This document shows positions 8,863-17,580 of a DNA stretch of 64,000 nt, in pieces (within the stretch, counting starts at the first letter, position 1; every line of letters begins with the position of its first letter). The position numbers were made by a program, and so were the translations under genes. The stretch is from an uncultured Bacilli bacterium. GTDB lineage: Bacteria > Bacillota_I > Bacilli_A > RF39 > UBA660. The notes under the pieces were generated by a model, which was given only the letters and a program-made list of their open reading frames with translations, ran no database searches and had not been told where the DNA came from. The stretch lies in the NCBI GenBank assembly GCA_934148535.1, contig CAKPDF010000005.1:1-64000 (forward strand), given 5' to 3'.

Positions 8863-8883
8863 TTATTATGATTATCTTTTTTT
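8856..8883 (+). terminator. Terminator after the tail-anchored protein gene
   Basis: GATAAT (8858-8863) pairs with ATTATC (8871-8876), followed by seven T; the stem overlaps the stop codon region. Confidence 0.65.
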
Positions 8884-9004
8884 GTGGTAATAATTTGACT
8901 AAAGTGTGAATATGTGGTAGAATTATAGTCGATTTCTCAAAAATTAGATTTTAAATTGACAAATTGTTAATCTTATTTTAAAATTATAATAAGAGGTGGT
9001 ATGG

Positions 9005-9331
9005 ATGTATCGTGATAGGATTGTTTTATCAATTCAAGATATTTTAGAAAAGGAATTTAAAATAGATGCTAGAGGATATAGATTGCAGGAAGTTGATAAG
9101 TTTTTGGATACTATTATGGGTGATTATAATGAATATAATAATATTATAAAACAACTTGATAATGAAAAAGCTAAGTTGATAGCAGAAAACCAATCTTTAA
9201 AGCAAGAAATAAGAGATTTAAAGTCTAATATAGAAGCAGTTAAATATAGTGAAAAAGAAATTACTAATGTTGATTTACTAAGAAGGGTTAGTCAACTTGA
9301 AAAAATTATATTAGGTAAGGAAAATAATTAA
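9005..9331 (+). CDS. gpsB: GpsB/DivIVA-family cell-cycle protein
   Basis: GpsB couples peptidoglycan synthases to division at the septal membrane. The N-terminal membrane-binding domain is clear (IQDILEKEFKIDARGYRLQEVDKFLD), followed by a coiled coil (about residues 45-85) and a short C-terminal oligomerisation segment. Length of 108 residues is normal. Start at 9005 is preceded by GAGGTGG; the GTG at 8996 lies within that site. As in other Bacillota, the RNase P RNA gene follows at once; here the stop codon lies inside its P1 helix. Confidence 0.9.
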   Translation: MYRDRIVLSIQDILEKEFKIDARGYRLQEVDKFLDTIMGDYNEYNNIIKQLDNEKAKLIAENQSLKQEIRDLKSNIEAVKYSEKEITNVDLLRRVSQLEKIILGKENN

Positions 9332-9683
9332 TCTGGGTAAACGCTGCATATAATAATGTAGAGGAAAGTCCACGCTCGCACTATCTGTGATGATAGTAGT
9401 GTTTGTGCTTAGGGAAAAAATAACCTAAGGCAGTTTATACTGACGGATGTGATATTATCTAAGGAGTAATCTATGATAATATTACTGTAAAAGCGCCACA
9501 GTGACGATTCTATTTAGAAATTTATAGAGTGAAACGAGGTAAGCCCCGCAAGCGAGAAACTCAAATTTGGTAGAGGAATTAGAATGAGAAAATAAGAATT
9601 GAGTTCTGAATAACTTCGGTTATAGATAAATGTTTACCGCCTATTAGTAGGTACAGAACGTGGCTTATAAGATTATTATTTTA
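9321..9683 (+). ncRNA. rnpB: RNase P RNA (bacterial class B)
   Basis: The catalytic RNA that trims tRNA 5' ends. Signature blocks are present in order: GTAGAGGAAAGTCC and GCTCGCAC near the 5' end, GCCACAGTGACG in the middle, GAAACGAGGTAAGCCCC, GCAAGCGAGAAAC, and ACAGAACGTGGCTTA at the 3' end. The P1 helix forms between 9321-9334 and 9670-9682 with one bulged T at 9328. The order resembles the Bacillus subtilis class B RNA. Confidence 0.95.
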
Positions 9684-9703
9684 TTTATTTAAGGAAGGAT
9701 TTT

Positions 9704-10183
9704 ATGAAGGAAATAGGTTTAAAACTTAAAACTAAAAGGGAAGAAAATGGGTTGTCTGTGCTGGAAGTTGCAGATGATTTAAAAGTTACTGCTAGTGATA
9801 TTAGTGATTTAGAGGAAGGCCTACGTGATAATTTCAAGGATATAGATAAATTAAAGACTTTAATTGGTGAATATGCTAAATATTTAGGTTTTGATAGGGA
9901 AGAAATGATTGATAAGTTTAATGAATATTTATTTGAACAAACTTCAAGAATTTCTTTAGAGGATATACAAAAAGCTAAAGAATTAAAGGATAAGAAAGAA
10001 AAAAATAAGATTTCTTCTCCTTATACTATAGAAAAAAAAGAAAAGAATAAAATTATAATTGGTATAGTTATTGCTGTAATACTTATATTTGTTTTCTTTA
10101 TTTCATATTTTATTGTTAATAAGATTGTTATGGATAAGAAAACTAGTGATATTGGTGTTAGTTATTTGATTGGAGGAGAGTAA
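9704..10183 (+). CDS. RodZ-like helix-turn-helix membrane protein (YmfM type)
   Basis: RodZ links the MreB cytoskeleton to the membrane. The N-terminal 85 residues form a Cro/CI-type HTH (LKTKREENGLSVLEVADDL). A charged linker follows, then one membrane segment (about residues 122-143) and a very short outer tail, so the periplasmic domain of RodZ is missing. The position directly before pgsA is the conserved position of ymfM in Bacillota. A GGAAGG site precedes the ATG. A shape role is inferred from family and order. Confidence 0.8.
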   Translation: MKEIGLKLKTKREENGLSVLEVADDLKVTASDISDLEEGLRDNFKDIDKLKTLIGEYAKYLGFDREEMIDKFNEYLFEQTSRISLEDIQKAKELKDKKEKNKISSPYTIEKKEKNKIIIGIVIAVILIFVFFISYFIVNKIVMDKKTSDIGVSYLIGGE

Positions 10184-10185
10184 GT

Positions 10186-10779
10186 GTGAATGCTGCTAAT
10201 AAGATTACAATGTCTAGGATTGTTTTATCTTTTATAATAATGATACTTTTGTTATTTCCATTTTATGAGGTTGGTATAAAATTTCCTACCTATTTAATTA
10301 ATGGTAATGTTTTAGTGGATTTAAGATATATAATTGCAGGTATTTTATTTATAATTGCCTCTTTGACTGATTTTGTTGATGGTAGAGTTGCTAGAAAATA
10401 TAATATGGTTACTGATTTTGGAAAGATGATAGATGCTATAAGTGATAAATTACTTACTAATTCTTTATTAGTAATTCTTGCTTGTAATGGTATGATTAGT
10501 CCGGTTATAGCGGTTGTATTTGTGGTTAGAGATATTGTAGTTGATTCTATGAAGATGATAATTGGTAATAAGGGTAGGGCTGTAGGTGCTATAGGGGTAG
10601 CAAAGGTTAAGACTGCTACGCTTATGTTTGGACTTGCTTTAACTTTATTTTATAACTTACCTTTTTCTTTGATTAATATTAGGGTATCTGACTTTTTATT
10701 GATTATAGCGGCAGTATTATCAGTAATTTCAGCTTTCAAATATTATATGATGGCTAGAGAATATTTTGTAATGAAGTAA
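10186..10779 (+). CDS. pgsA: CDP-diacylglycerol-glycerol-3-phosphate 3-phosphatidyltransferase
   Basis: It makes phosphatidylglycerophosphate, the committed step to phosphatidylglycerol, in the membrane. The CDP-alcohol phosphatidyltransferase motif DG-AR-G-D-D is intact (VDGRVARKYNMVTDFGKMID then D). Several hydrophobic helices fill the protein. It begins with GTG two bases after the rodZ-like stop, with GGAGGAG upstream inside the preceding gene, so the two are translated as a pair. Confidence 0.95.
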   Translation: MNAANKITMSRIVLSFIIMILLLFPFYEVGIKFPTYLINGNVLVDLRYIIAGILFIIASLTDFVDGRVARKYNMVTDFGKMIDAISDKLLTNSLLVILACNGMISPVIAVVFVVRDIVVDSMKMIIGNKGRAVGAIGVAKVKTATLMFGLALTLFYNLPFSLINIRVSDFLLIIAAVLSVISAFKYYMMAREYFVMK

Positions 10780-10786
10780 TTTGAGT

Positions 10787-10820
10787 AAACAAATGGTAAA
10801 AATACTATTTGTTTTTTTTA
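10787..10820 (+). terminator. Terminator after pgsA
   Basis: AAACAAAT-GGTA (10787-10798) pairs with TAC-T-ATTTGTTT (10803-10814) and runs into a T tract. It separates the rodZ-like/pgsA unit from the acyltransferase gene. Confidence 0.8.
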
Positions 10821-10828
10821 ACGTTTGC

Positions 10829-10834
10829 TATAAT
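10829..10834 (+). promoter_or_regulatory. -10 element for the acyltransferase gene
   Basis: TGCTATAAT (extended -10) lies between the pgsA terminator and the next start codon. Confidence 0.55.
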
Positions 10835-10854
10835 GTATTTTAGTGAGGTATAAG

Positions 10855-11952
10855 ATGAAGAGTAAGAGATTATCTAATTTTGAATTGATGAGAATAGTTT
10901 CAATGTTTTTAATTGTTATATGGCATGTTATTATGCATGGCAAGATGTTCGCTAATACGTCTAGTGATGTGATTAAATTTATTTTAAATTTAATTCAGTA
11001 TATAATTATAATTCATGTAAATTCTTTTGTATTATTATCTGGATATTTTCAATCTGAGAGTAAGTTTAGGATAGGTAAGTTTTTAGATTTAATAATGGAA
11101 GTTTTATTTTATTTAACTTTAATATTAATAGTTGGTAATTTTATTGGATTACCTATATATTGTACTAATTTTGTTAGATTATATAATTATTATTTATCTT
11201 GCATAGATGGATATTGGTTTATTAATTGTTATTTGATAGTTTATATTTTTAGTGATTATATAAATAAGTTTATAAGTAGTTTGAACTATAAAGAATATAA
11301 AAAGTTTTTAATTATAGGGTTTGTTATTTTTTCAATTGTTCCTTTTTTGTGTGGAGGTAAAATATTAAATAATATTGGTTATAATTTTTATAGTTTTATT
11401 TATTTATATATTTTAGGTGCTTTTTTAAGGATTTATCCAATAAATGAATGTAAGAAATTAAAAAATATTTCTAACATTTGGTATTTTATTATATTAATTT
11501 GTATATTTTTTAGTTGTCCTTTGATTAGATATTTTATTTTATTTTTAGTTTCTAATTTTAAAAATATAAATTTTGTTAATGATTTATATATTAAAATTTC
11601 CTATAGTTCTTTAAGTTATTTTTCGCCTTTAGTCATAGTTCAAAGTTTGTGCTATTTTGAATTTTTTAGAAATTTGAAGTTTAAAAGTAAGTTTGTTAAT
11701 TTTATTTCAAGATATGTTTTTGGTGTTTATTTGTTGCATGAAAATGTATATATAAGGGGATTTATTTATAAATTTTTGAAGATTGATGTTTTTTATGGTA
11801 CTTCCTTTAGGCATCTTTTATATTGTTTTGTATGTGCTATTATGATTTTCTTGTTTTGCATTTTTGTGGATATTTTTAGAAAAGCTATTTTTGATTTTTT
11901 AAAAAAACGCAAACAAATGTTTGCAAAAGTGTTGACAGTAAAAAAAATGTAG
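10855..11952 (+). CDS. Acyltransferase family 3 (OafA/WecH-like) membrane protein
   Basis: Members O-acetylate surface sugars or other polymers using about ten membrane helices. The start carries the family signature NFELMRIVSMFLIVIWHV with the conserved Arg and His, and hydrophobic helices continue through the protein. The ATG at 10855 is preceded by GTGAGG; a GTG at 10843 lies in that site. It lies between pgsA and recA, has its own promoter, and its 3' end contains the recA operator and -35 box, so its last codons are under double selection. Substrate unknown. Confidence 0.85.
   Translation: MKSKRLSNFELMRIVSMFLIVIWHVIMHGKMFANTSSDVIKFILNLIQYIIIIHVNSFVLLSGYFQSESKFRIGKFLDLIMEVLFYLTLILIVGNFIGLPIYCTNFVRLYNYYLSCIDGYWFINCYLIVYIFSDYINKFISSLNYKEYKKFLIIGFVIFSIVPFLCGGKILNNIGYNFYSFIYLYILGAFLRIYPINECKKLKNISNIWYFIILICIFFSCPLIRYFILFLVSNFKNINFVNDLYIKISYSSLSYFSPLVIVQSLCYFEFFRNLKFKSKFVNFISRYVFGVYLLHENVYIRGFIYKFLKIDVFYGTSFRHLLYCFVCAIMIFLFCIFVDIFRKAIFDFLKKRKQMFAKVLTVKKM
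11910..11923. promoter_or_regulatory. LexA (DinR-type) SOS box of recA
   Basis: CAAACAAATGTTTG matches 13 of 14 positions of the Bacillus consensus CGAACRNRYGTTYG and sits in a 16-bp palindrome (11909-11924). It lies 8 bp upstream of the recA -35 box, inside the acyltransferase coding sequence. Confidence 0.8.
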
Positions 11953-11960
11953 TATATAAT
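11932..11960 (+). promoter_or_regulatory. recA promoter, consensus -35 and -10
   Basis: TTGACA (11932-11937) and TATAAT (11955-11960) are separated by exactly 17 bp. The -35 lies within the last codons of the acyltransferase gene. Confidence 0.9.
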
Positions 11961-11990
11961 TTAGTTGTACAGTGAGAGAAGGAGAGAAAA

Positions 11991-13055
11991 ATGAGTAAAA
12001 ATTTAGATAAAGATAAGGCTTTAGAACAAGTTTTAGCTGATATTGAAAAACAATTTGGTAAGGGTTCTATTATGAAGTTAGGTGAACAAGAGGAGATGGA
12101 TATTGAAGTTAGTCGTAGTGGTTCTTTAACTTTGGATATTGCTTTAGGTGTTGGTGGATATCCTAAGGGTAGGATTATAGAAATATATGGTCCAGAATCT
12201 TCTGGTAAAACTACTTTTGCTTTACATGCTATAGCAGAAGTTCAAAAAGATGGTGGAAGAGCGGCTTTTATAGATGCTGAGCATTCACTTGATCCAGTGT
12301 ATGCTAGTAATTTAGGTGTAGATATTGATGAATTGTTATTATCTCAACCTGATACTGGGGAACAAGCATTAGAGATTTGTGATGCATTAGTTAAGAGTGA
12401 GGCTGTTAGTATAATTGTAATAGATTCTGTAGCAGCATTAGTTCCACAGGCTGAAATCGATGGCGAGATGGGAGATTCTCATGTTGGGTTACAAGCTAGA
12501 CTTATGAGTCAGGCATTGCGAAAATTATCTGGTTCTATTAATAAAACTAATACTATAGTAATATTTATAAATCAACTACGTGAAAAAGTTGGGGTTATGT
12601 TTGGAAATCCAGAAACTACTCCTGGTGGTAAAGCATTAAAATATTATTCTTCTGTTAGATTGGATATTAGAAGAGGAGAACAAATTAAACAAGGTAGTGA
12701 TGTAATTGGTAATAGAACAAATATAAAAGTTGTAAAAAATAAAGTTGCTCCTCCCTTTAAAACTGCTAGTGTTGATATAATGTATGGCGAGGGTGTTAGT
12801 CATGAGGGTGAACTTGTTGATTTAGCAACTGAGGCTGGAATTATTGATAAGAGCGGAGCATGGTATTCTTATCAGGATAATAAAATTGGTCAGGGTAAAG
12901 AGAATGTTAAAATGTTATTTAAAAATAATCCTACATTGATGGAAGAGATAGAACAAAAGGTTCGTGAACATTATGGTATAGATAAAAAAGATAAAAAAAA
13001 GAAGAGTGATTCTAAGAAAGAGAAAAAAGAAAAGGAAGTTGAAAAAGTAAATTAA
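11991..13055 (+). CDS. recA: Recombinase A
   Basis: It forms the strand-exchange filament on single-stranded DNA and triggers LexA self-cleavage. The Walker A box GPESSGKTT, the conserved IDAEHSLDP segment, the L1/L2 DNA-binding region (GEMGDSHVGLQARLMSQALRK and the following NQLREKVGVMFG) and a Lys-rich tail are all present. Length of 354 residues is typical. A GAAGGAGAG site precedes the ATG. An SOS box and a consensus promoter lie upstream and a terminator overlaps its 3' end, so it is transcribed mainly alone and DNA-damage inducible. Confidence 0.98.
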   Translation: MSKNLDKDKALEQVLADIEKQFGKGSIMKLGEQEEMDIEVSRSGSLTLDIALGVGGYPKGRIIEIYGPESSGKTTFALHAIAEVQKDGGRAAFIDAEHSLDPVYASNLGVDIDELLLSQPDTGEQALEICDALVKSEAVSIIVIDSVAALVPQAEIDGEMGDSHVGLQARLMSQALRKLSGSINKTNTIVIFINQLREKVGVMFGNPETTPGGKALKYYSSVRLDIRRGEQIKQGSDVIGNRTNIKVVKNKVAPPFKTASVDIMYGEGVSHEGELVDLATEAGIIDKSGAWYSYQDNKIGQGKENVKMLFKNNPTLMEEIEQKVREHYGIDKKDKKKKSDSKKEKKEKEVEKVN

Positions 13056-13066
13056 CTTCTTTTTTT
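13035..13066 (+). terminator. recA terminator overlapping the stop codon
   Basis: GAAGTT (13035-13040) pairs with AACTTC (13054-13059), followed by seven T. The right arm begins within the recA stop codon. Confidence 0.7.
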
Positions 13067-13196
13067 GTTACTATATAGTAAATTGTGTTAATTTACTTGA
13101 CAAGGTTTTAAAATACATTTACAATGATATTGTATAGTCTAAATTAAATTTTAAATTAAATTTTTTCTATAATAGTTAAGTAAATGGAGGTGAATT

Positions 13197-14750
13197 ATGA
13201 ATTCTATAATTGTCTCTATTTTGGTATTTATCCTTGGATTAATAATTGGTGGTGCGTTAATATTTGGTTTTGGTATTATTAAAAGAAAAAGAACTGAATC
13301 TTTAGTTGAGAGTATGATTGAAACTGCTAAAAAGGAAGCAGATAAATTAAAACGTGATTCTATTTTAGAATATAAGGAAGAGATACATCATTTAAAGATG
13401 GAAACTGATAAAGAAATAAAAGAAAAAAAGAGTGAGATAAAAGAAAATGAAGATAGACTTTTGCAAAGAGAGAATAATATAGATAGAAGAGATATTACTT
13501 TGCAAAATAGAGAAGAAGATTTATCTAAAAGAGAAAATAAGTTATTAGAACATCAAAAAGAAATTCAAGAAAAAGAAACCAAAATAGAAGAAATTAAAAA
13601 ACAACAACTTGAAAAACTTGAAATTATTAGTAAATATACAAAGGAGCAGGCTCATGATGAAATATTGAAGTCTGTTGAGGCAAGTATGAATAAGGAGGTT
13701 GCTCTTTATATTAAAGAGTGTGAGGCAGAAGCAAAATTAGAAGCAGATGCTAAAGCAAAGGAAATGATTGTTGGTTGTATGCAAAGATATGCTGCAGATG
13801 TTACTAATAATCAAACTGTTTCTGTTATTAGTTTACCTAATGATGAAATGAAGGGCCGTATTATTGGTCGAGAAGGAAGAAATGTTAGAACTATTGAATC
13901 TGTTACTGGTGTTGATTTGATTATTGATGATACTCCAGAAGCAATAGTTATTTCTAGTTTTGATCCTATGCGTAGAGAAATAGCAAGACTTACTTTAGAA
14001 ACTTTAATTAGTGATGGTAGAATACATCCAACTAGAATTGAAGAAGTTTATGATAAGATGTGTGAAGAGGTAAAACAACAAATAAGAGAATATGGAAAAA
14101 ATGCTGTATATGGTTTAGGTTTATCTAAAATGGATCCAGAGTTAATTGATATAGTTGGTAGGTTGCATTTTAGAACTAGTTATGGTCAAAATGCTTTACA
14201 ACACTCTATTGAAGTTGCTAATATATCAGGGCTTTTGGCATCTGAGTTAGGAGAAAATGTTAACTTGGCTAAGAGAGCTGGACTTCTTCATGATATAGGT
14301 AAAGCTATTGATTATGAAATGGAAGGTTCTCATGTTCAAATAGGTGTTGAGCTTGCTAAAAAGTATGGGGAAGATAAGGTAGTAATTAATTCTATTGCAT
14401 CACATCATGGTGATTGTGATGCTGATAGTGTTATTGCTTCTATTGTTGCTATAGCAGATACAATAAGTGCTTCAAGGCCTGGAGCTAGAAATGATTCTTC
14501 TGAAAATTATTTTCAGAGATTAGAGCAACTTGAAGAAATTGGAAATTCAATTTCTGGGGTTGATAAGGCGTATGCTGTTAGTGCTGGTAGAGAGATAAGG
14601 GTTATGGTTAAACCGGAGGAAGTTGATGATGTAACTTCATATCAAATTGCTAGGGATATAAAAAATAAAATAGAAGATACTATGCAATATCCAGGTACTA
14701 TTAAAGTAACTGTTATAAGAGAAACTAGAGCTTGTGAAGAGGCTAAGTAA
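13197..14750 (+). CDS. rny: Ribonuclease Y
   Basis: A membrane-tethered endoribonuclease that starts mRNA decay. It has an N-terminal membrane helix (about residues 4-26), a long coiled coil (about 40-200), a KH RNA-binding domain (GRIIGREGRNVRTIESVTGVD) and a C-terminal HD phosphohydrolase domain with the catalytic HD pair in LLHDIGKA and further His in ASHHGD. Length is standard. GGAGGTG precedes the ATG. Following recA is the conserved Bacillota order. Confidence 0.97.
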   Translation: MNSIIVSILVFILGLIIGGALIFGFGIIKRKRTESLVESMIETAKKEADKLKRDSILEYKEEIHHLKMETDKEIKEKKSEIKENEDRLLQRENNIDRRDITLQNREEDLSKRENKLLEHQKEIQEKETKIEEIKKQQLEKLEIISKYTKEQAHDEILKSVEASMNKEVALYIKECEAEAKLEADAKAKEMIVGCMQRYAADVTNNQTVSVISLPNDEMKGRIIGREGRNVRTIESVTGVDLIIDDTPEAIVISSFDPMRREIARLTLETLISDGRIHPTRIEEVYDKMCEEVKQQIREYGKNAVYGLGLSKMDPELIDIVGRLHFRTSYGQNALQHSIEVANISGLLASELGENVNLAKRAGLLHDIGKAIDYEMEGSHVQIGVELAKKYGEDKVVINSIASHHGDCDADSVIASIVAIADTISASRPGARNDSSENYFQRLEQLEEIGNSISGVDKAYAVSAGREIRVMVKPEEVDDVTSYQIARDIKNKIEDTMQYPGTIKVTVIRETRACEEAK

Positions 14751-14756
14751 TTTTAG

Positions 14757-14787
14757 AAAAATCGCATCAAATTTGATGCGATTTTTT
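14757..14787. terminator. Bidirectional terminator between rny and the convergent gene
   Basis: A perfect 30-bp palindrome with core ATCGCATCAAATTTGATGCG is flanked by A on the left and T on the right, so it can end transcription from both strands. Confidence 0.9.
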
Positions 14788-14806
14788 ACACTCTCATATT
14801 TGTAGT

Positions 14807-15412
14807 TTATTTACTTTGTAGTTTGTTTATTACTGTTGAATTGCTCATTAATTCAAGTGCTTCTATCCCGAAATCTTTTGTGTTATATAATATTTTATTG
14901 CATATTGCTTCTTTTAAATTTTCTGAATTTGTATTTATATTTTTTGAGTTTCCTATGTTACAGGTAATTTTTTTGCTTTTTACATTGTAACTTCCTGTTA
15001 GGTTAATATATCCGTCTTCTATTGATATTTCATATTCATATTCTATTGTATTAGTTTTATAATCATATGTTGGTGTGTAATAACGATAAACGTTATCTTT
15101 ATATTCCATATAGGTTTTCGATAATTTATAGTCGCTTAGATTAAAATATAAAACTTGATATTCTGTTGCAATGTTATTTTCTGTATTTTCAAAATATTCA
15201 TCTAATGTTGTGTTAGATATTATTTTTGAGTATATATTACTTTTTTCTACTTGACTAAATCCTTTTTTTTCAATATAATTTTTGACTACATTTTTTGAAT
15301 CTTTTTTGTTAGTTATTTTTGATATAATTAGTAGCATTATGATTATAATTATTATTAAGATAATAATAATTTTTATTTTTTTCTTATTCACTTTAATATT
15401 CCTTTCTGACAT
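14807..15412 (-). CDS. Membrane-anchored extracytoplasmic protein, unknown
   Basis: I do not recognise a family. A basic start is followed by a strongly hydrophobic helix of Ile/Leu (about residues 14-33), then about 165 residues outside the membrane, including Tyr-rich beta-prone stretches (DNVYRYYTPTYDYKT) and two Cys (CNIG, AICNK). It begins two bases after the stop of the GH73 gene upstream, so the two are co-transcribed and may act together at the wall. Confidence 0.75.
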   Translation of the reverse strand: MSERNIKVNKKKIKIIIILIIIIIIMLLIISKITNKKDSKNVVKNYIEKKGFSQVEKSNIYSKIISNTTLDEYFENTENNIATEYQVLYFNLSDYKLSKTYMEYKDNVYRYYTPTYDYKTNTIEYEYEISIEDGYINLTGSYNVKSKKITCNIGNSKNINTNSENLKEAICNKILYNTKDFGIEALELMSNSTVINKLQSK

Positions 15413-15414
15413 TT

Positions 15415-16437
15415 TTAACTTAGTCCTTTTATAATGGCTTGTGCTCTTGTTTTAACATATCCTACATATTTATTTCGACTTGATAAGTCAGGGTTACCCC
15501 AGTAATGAATTAAAATATCAACTGCTGCTGGTCCTTCATAATATGTGCCTTTGGGATTTAAATAAGATGTATTTAATAATTTTGCATGATATAATATAAA
15601 GTCTTTTGGAGAATTAAATTTTGCATAGTAACCATCTCTTTCACTTGTTTGTCCTACGTCATAACATTTGGTTGAGCCTTGATTTGAAGCATATTTTAAT
15701 CCTCCAAGGTTATTACATGCTTTTGCTACACGTGAAACTCCCCAACCTGATTCGATTGTTTCGTGTGGTAAAAGCCAAAAGAGGTTAACACTATATTTTC
15801 GTTCAGCTTCTATGTATGCATCTACATATGGAATAAAGGTTTGGTATTGTTGGTTGAATTGATTTTTTTCTGATTTTAATCCTTTAATTAGTTCTGTTTT
15901 TGTTAAGCCACTAATTTTAGTTATATCGTTATAGTCCACATAATTTTCAGCAATGTTATTTCCTTTTTCTAATGAGTTTGTTGAGTCAGTTAAAGATGAG
16001 TATGACATTTTTATTGTTTCCTGTTCTTTTTGATCTATTTTAGCTTTTTCTAATTTTGCTAGTACTTCCTCTTTTTCTTTTTCTTTTTTTTCAGATGCTA
16101 AATTTTCATAGTATTCAATATTGTTTATATTATCAGTACAACTTTTGTAATTGATATTTGCATTTTCTAATGAGTAGTTTACTATATTTACTACAATATT
16201 AACTATTGTTGGAACAAAGAAAAGTATTACTATGTAGATTAATCTTTTTATTGCAATATTAATATTTTTATTTATATTGTTGTCATCTTTTGCTATGATA
16301 TTTTTAAATATATCTATTCCTAACATTACCAATAAACCAATTGGTATTATTATGAATGCATATTTTAATATTGTTTTTGCAAATAGTATAACTTTTAATA
16401 CACTTGGCTCTGTACAAAAATCTAAAAAATTGATCAT
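15415..16437 (-). CDS. Two-helix membrane region fused to a GH73-like glucosaminidase
   Basis: The C-terminal 140 residues match the N-acetylglucosaminidase fold of FlgJ/Auto-type hydrolases: LPHETIESGWGVSRVA carries the catalytic Glu, and NNLGGLKY is also diagnostic. The N-terminal 100 residues hold two long membrane helices separated by a charged loop, similar in layout to VirB2/TrbC pilin-like proteins. A Lys/Glu coiled linker (about 115-145) joins them. It would cleave the glycan strands of peptidoglycan near the membrane. The ATG follows AGGTG on this strand. First gene of a two-gene unit with the 14807 gene. Confidence 0.82.
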   Translation of the reverse strand: MINFLDFCTEPSVLKVILFAKTILKYAFIIIPIGLLVMLGIDIFKNIIAKDDNNINKNINIAIKRLIYIVILFFVPTIVNIVVNIVNYSLENANINYKSCTDNINNIEYYENLASEKKEKEKEEVLAKLEKAKIDQKEQETIKMSYSSLTDSTNSLEKGNNIAENYVDYNDITKISGLTKTELIKGLKSEKNQFNQQYQTFIPYVDAYIEAERKYSVNLFWLLPHETIESGWGVSRVAKACNNLGGLKYASNQGSTKCYDVGQTSERDGYYAKFNSPKDFILYHAKLLNTSYLNPKGTYYEGPAAVDILIHYWGNPDLSSRNKYVGYVKTRAQAIIKGLS

Positions 16438-16598
16438 TATTTATCACCTAATTTTATTATATCATTTATACATTTTTTTTACAATATTAGTGTTTCTTTT
16501 GTTATATAATTTTTAAAATTTATTTTGATAGTTTATTGCAAAGTAGTGACTTTTTATAATAAATTTGGTACAATGTAAGTATATGTGGGAGGTACACT

Positions 16599-17567
16599 AT
16601 GGGATTATTTGATAAAATTAGAAATGTATTCACTAAAGATAAATCTGATGAAGTTGTTAAATATGACAAAGGATTGGAGAAAAGTAGAAAAGAGTTTACT
16701 ACTAAATTATCTAATTTAAGTAAGAAATATAAAAATATTGATGAAAATTATTTTGAAGAATTAGAAGATATTTTAATTATGGCAGATATTGGTGTTAATA
16801 CTGTTATGAATTTTGTTGATAGACTTAGGGATAGAGTTAAATCTGAGAAGATTGATAGTCCAGAAACTTTGAAGGAAATTATTATAGATGAACTTTTTAT
16901 TATGTATGTTGGTAATAATATTATTGATAGTAAAATTCATTATAGTAATGATGGACCTACTGTTATATTGTTTGTTGGTGTTAATGGAGTTGGCAAGACT
17001 ACTACAATTGGTAAGATTGCTAAAAAATTAAAAAATGATGGAAAAAAAGTAATGCTTGTGGCTGGGGATACATTTAGGGCAGGTGCTATAGAGCAGATAG
17101 AAGAGTGGGGAGATAGAATAGGTGTTAGAGTTGTTACTAATGAGTCAACTGATCCTTCTTCTGTTATGTATGATGCTATAGAACTTGCTAAGGATGATAA
17201 TTACGATGTTGTTTTGATAGATACTGCTGGAAGATTACAAAATAAAGATAATTTGATGAATGAACTTGCTAAGATTAATAGAGTTGTAAAAAAATTAATT
17301 CCTGATGCCCCTCATGAAACTATGCTTGTGATTGATGCAACAACTGGTCAAAATGGTATTAGTCAGGCTAAAAATTTTAAAGAGATTACTAATATAACAG
17401 GTATTGTTCTTACTAAGTTAGATGGTACTGCTAAAGGAGGTATTGTTCTTGCAATAAAAGAAGAAGTAAATATTCCTGTAAAGTTTGTTGGTCTTGGTGA
17501 AGGTGAAGATGATTTAGAACCTTTTGATATAGAAAAATATATTTATGGATTATTTAAGGATTTATAA
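16599..17567 (+). CDS. ftsY: Signal recognition particle receptor FtsY
   Basis: It receives SRP-bound ribosomes at the membrane for co-translational insertion. The N domain occupies about residues 25-110 and the G domain the rest: G1 VGVNGVGKTTTIGKIA, DTFRAGA, DTAGR, TKLDGTAKGG and the final GLGE-DL-F motif. The acidic A domain is almost absent, as in many small FtsY proteins. GGGAGG precedes the ATG. It leads an apparent operon with a small membrane protein and ylxM. Confidence 0.97.
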   Translation: MGLFDKIRNVFTKDKSDEVVKYDKGLEKSRKEFTTKLSNLSKKYKNIDENYFEELEDILIMADIGVNTVMNFVDRLRDRVKSEKIDSPETLKEIIIDELFIMYVGNNIIDSKIHYSNDGPTVILFVGVNGVGKTTTIGKIAKKLKNDGKKVMLVAGDTFRAGAIEQIEEWGDRIGVRVVTNESTDPSSVMYDAIELAKDDNYDVVLIDTAGRLQNKDNLMNELAKINRVVKKLIPDAPHETMLVIDATTGQNGISQAKNFKEITNITGIVLTKLDGTAKGGIVLAIKEEVNIPVKFVGLGEGEDDLEPFDIEKYIYGLFKDL

Positions 17568-17580
17568 GAAGGGATTGAAT

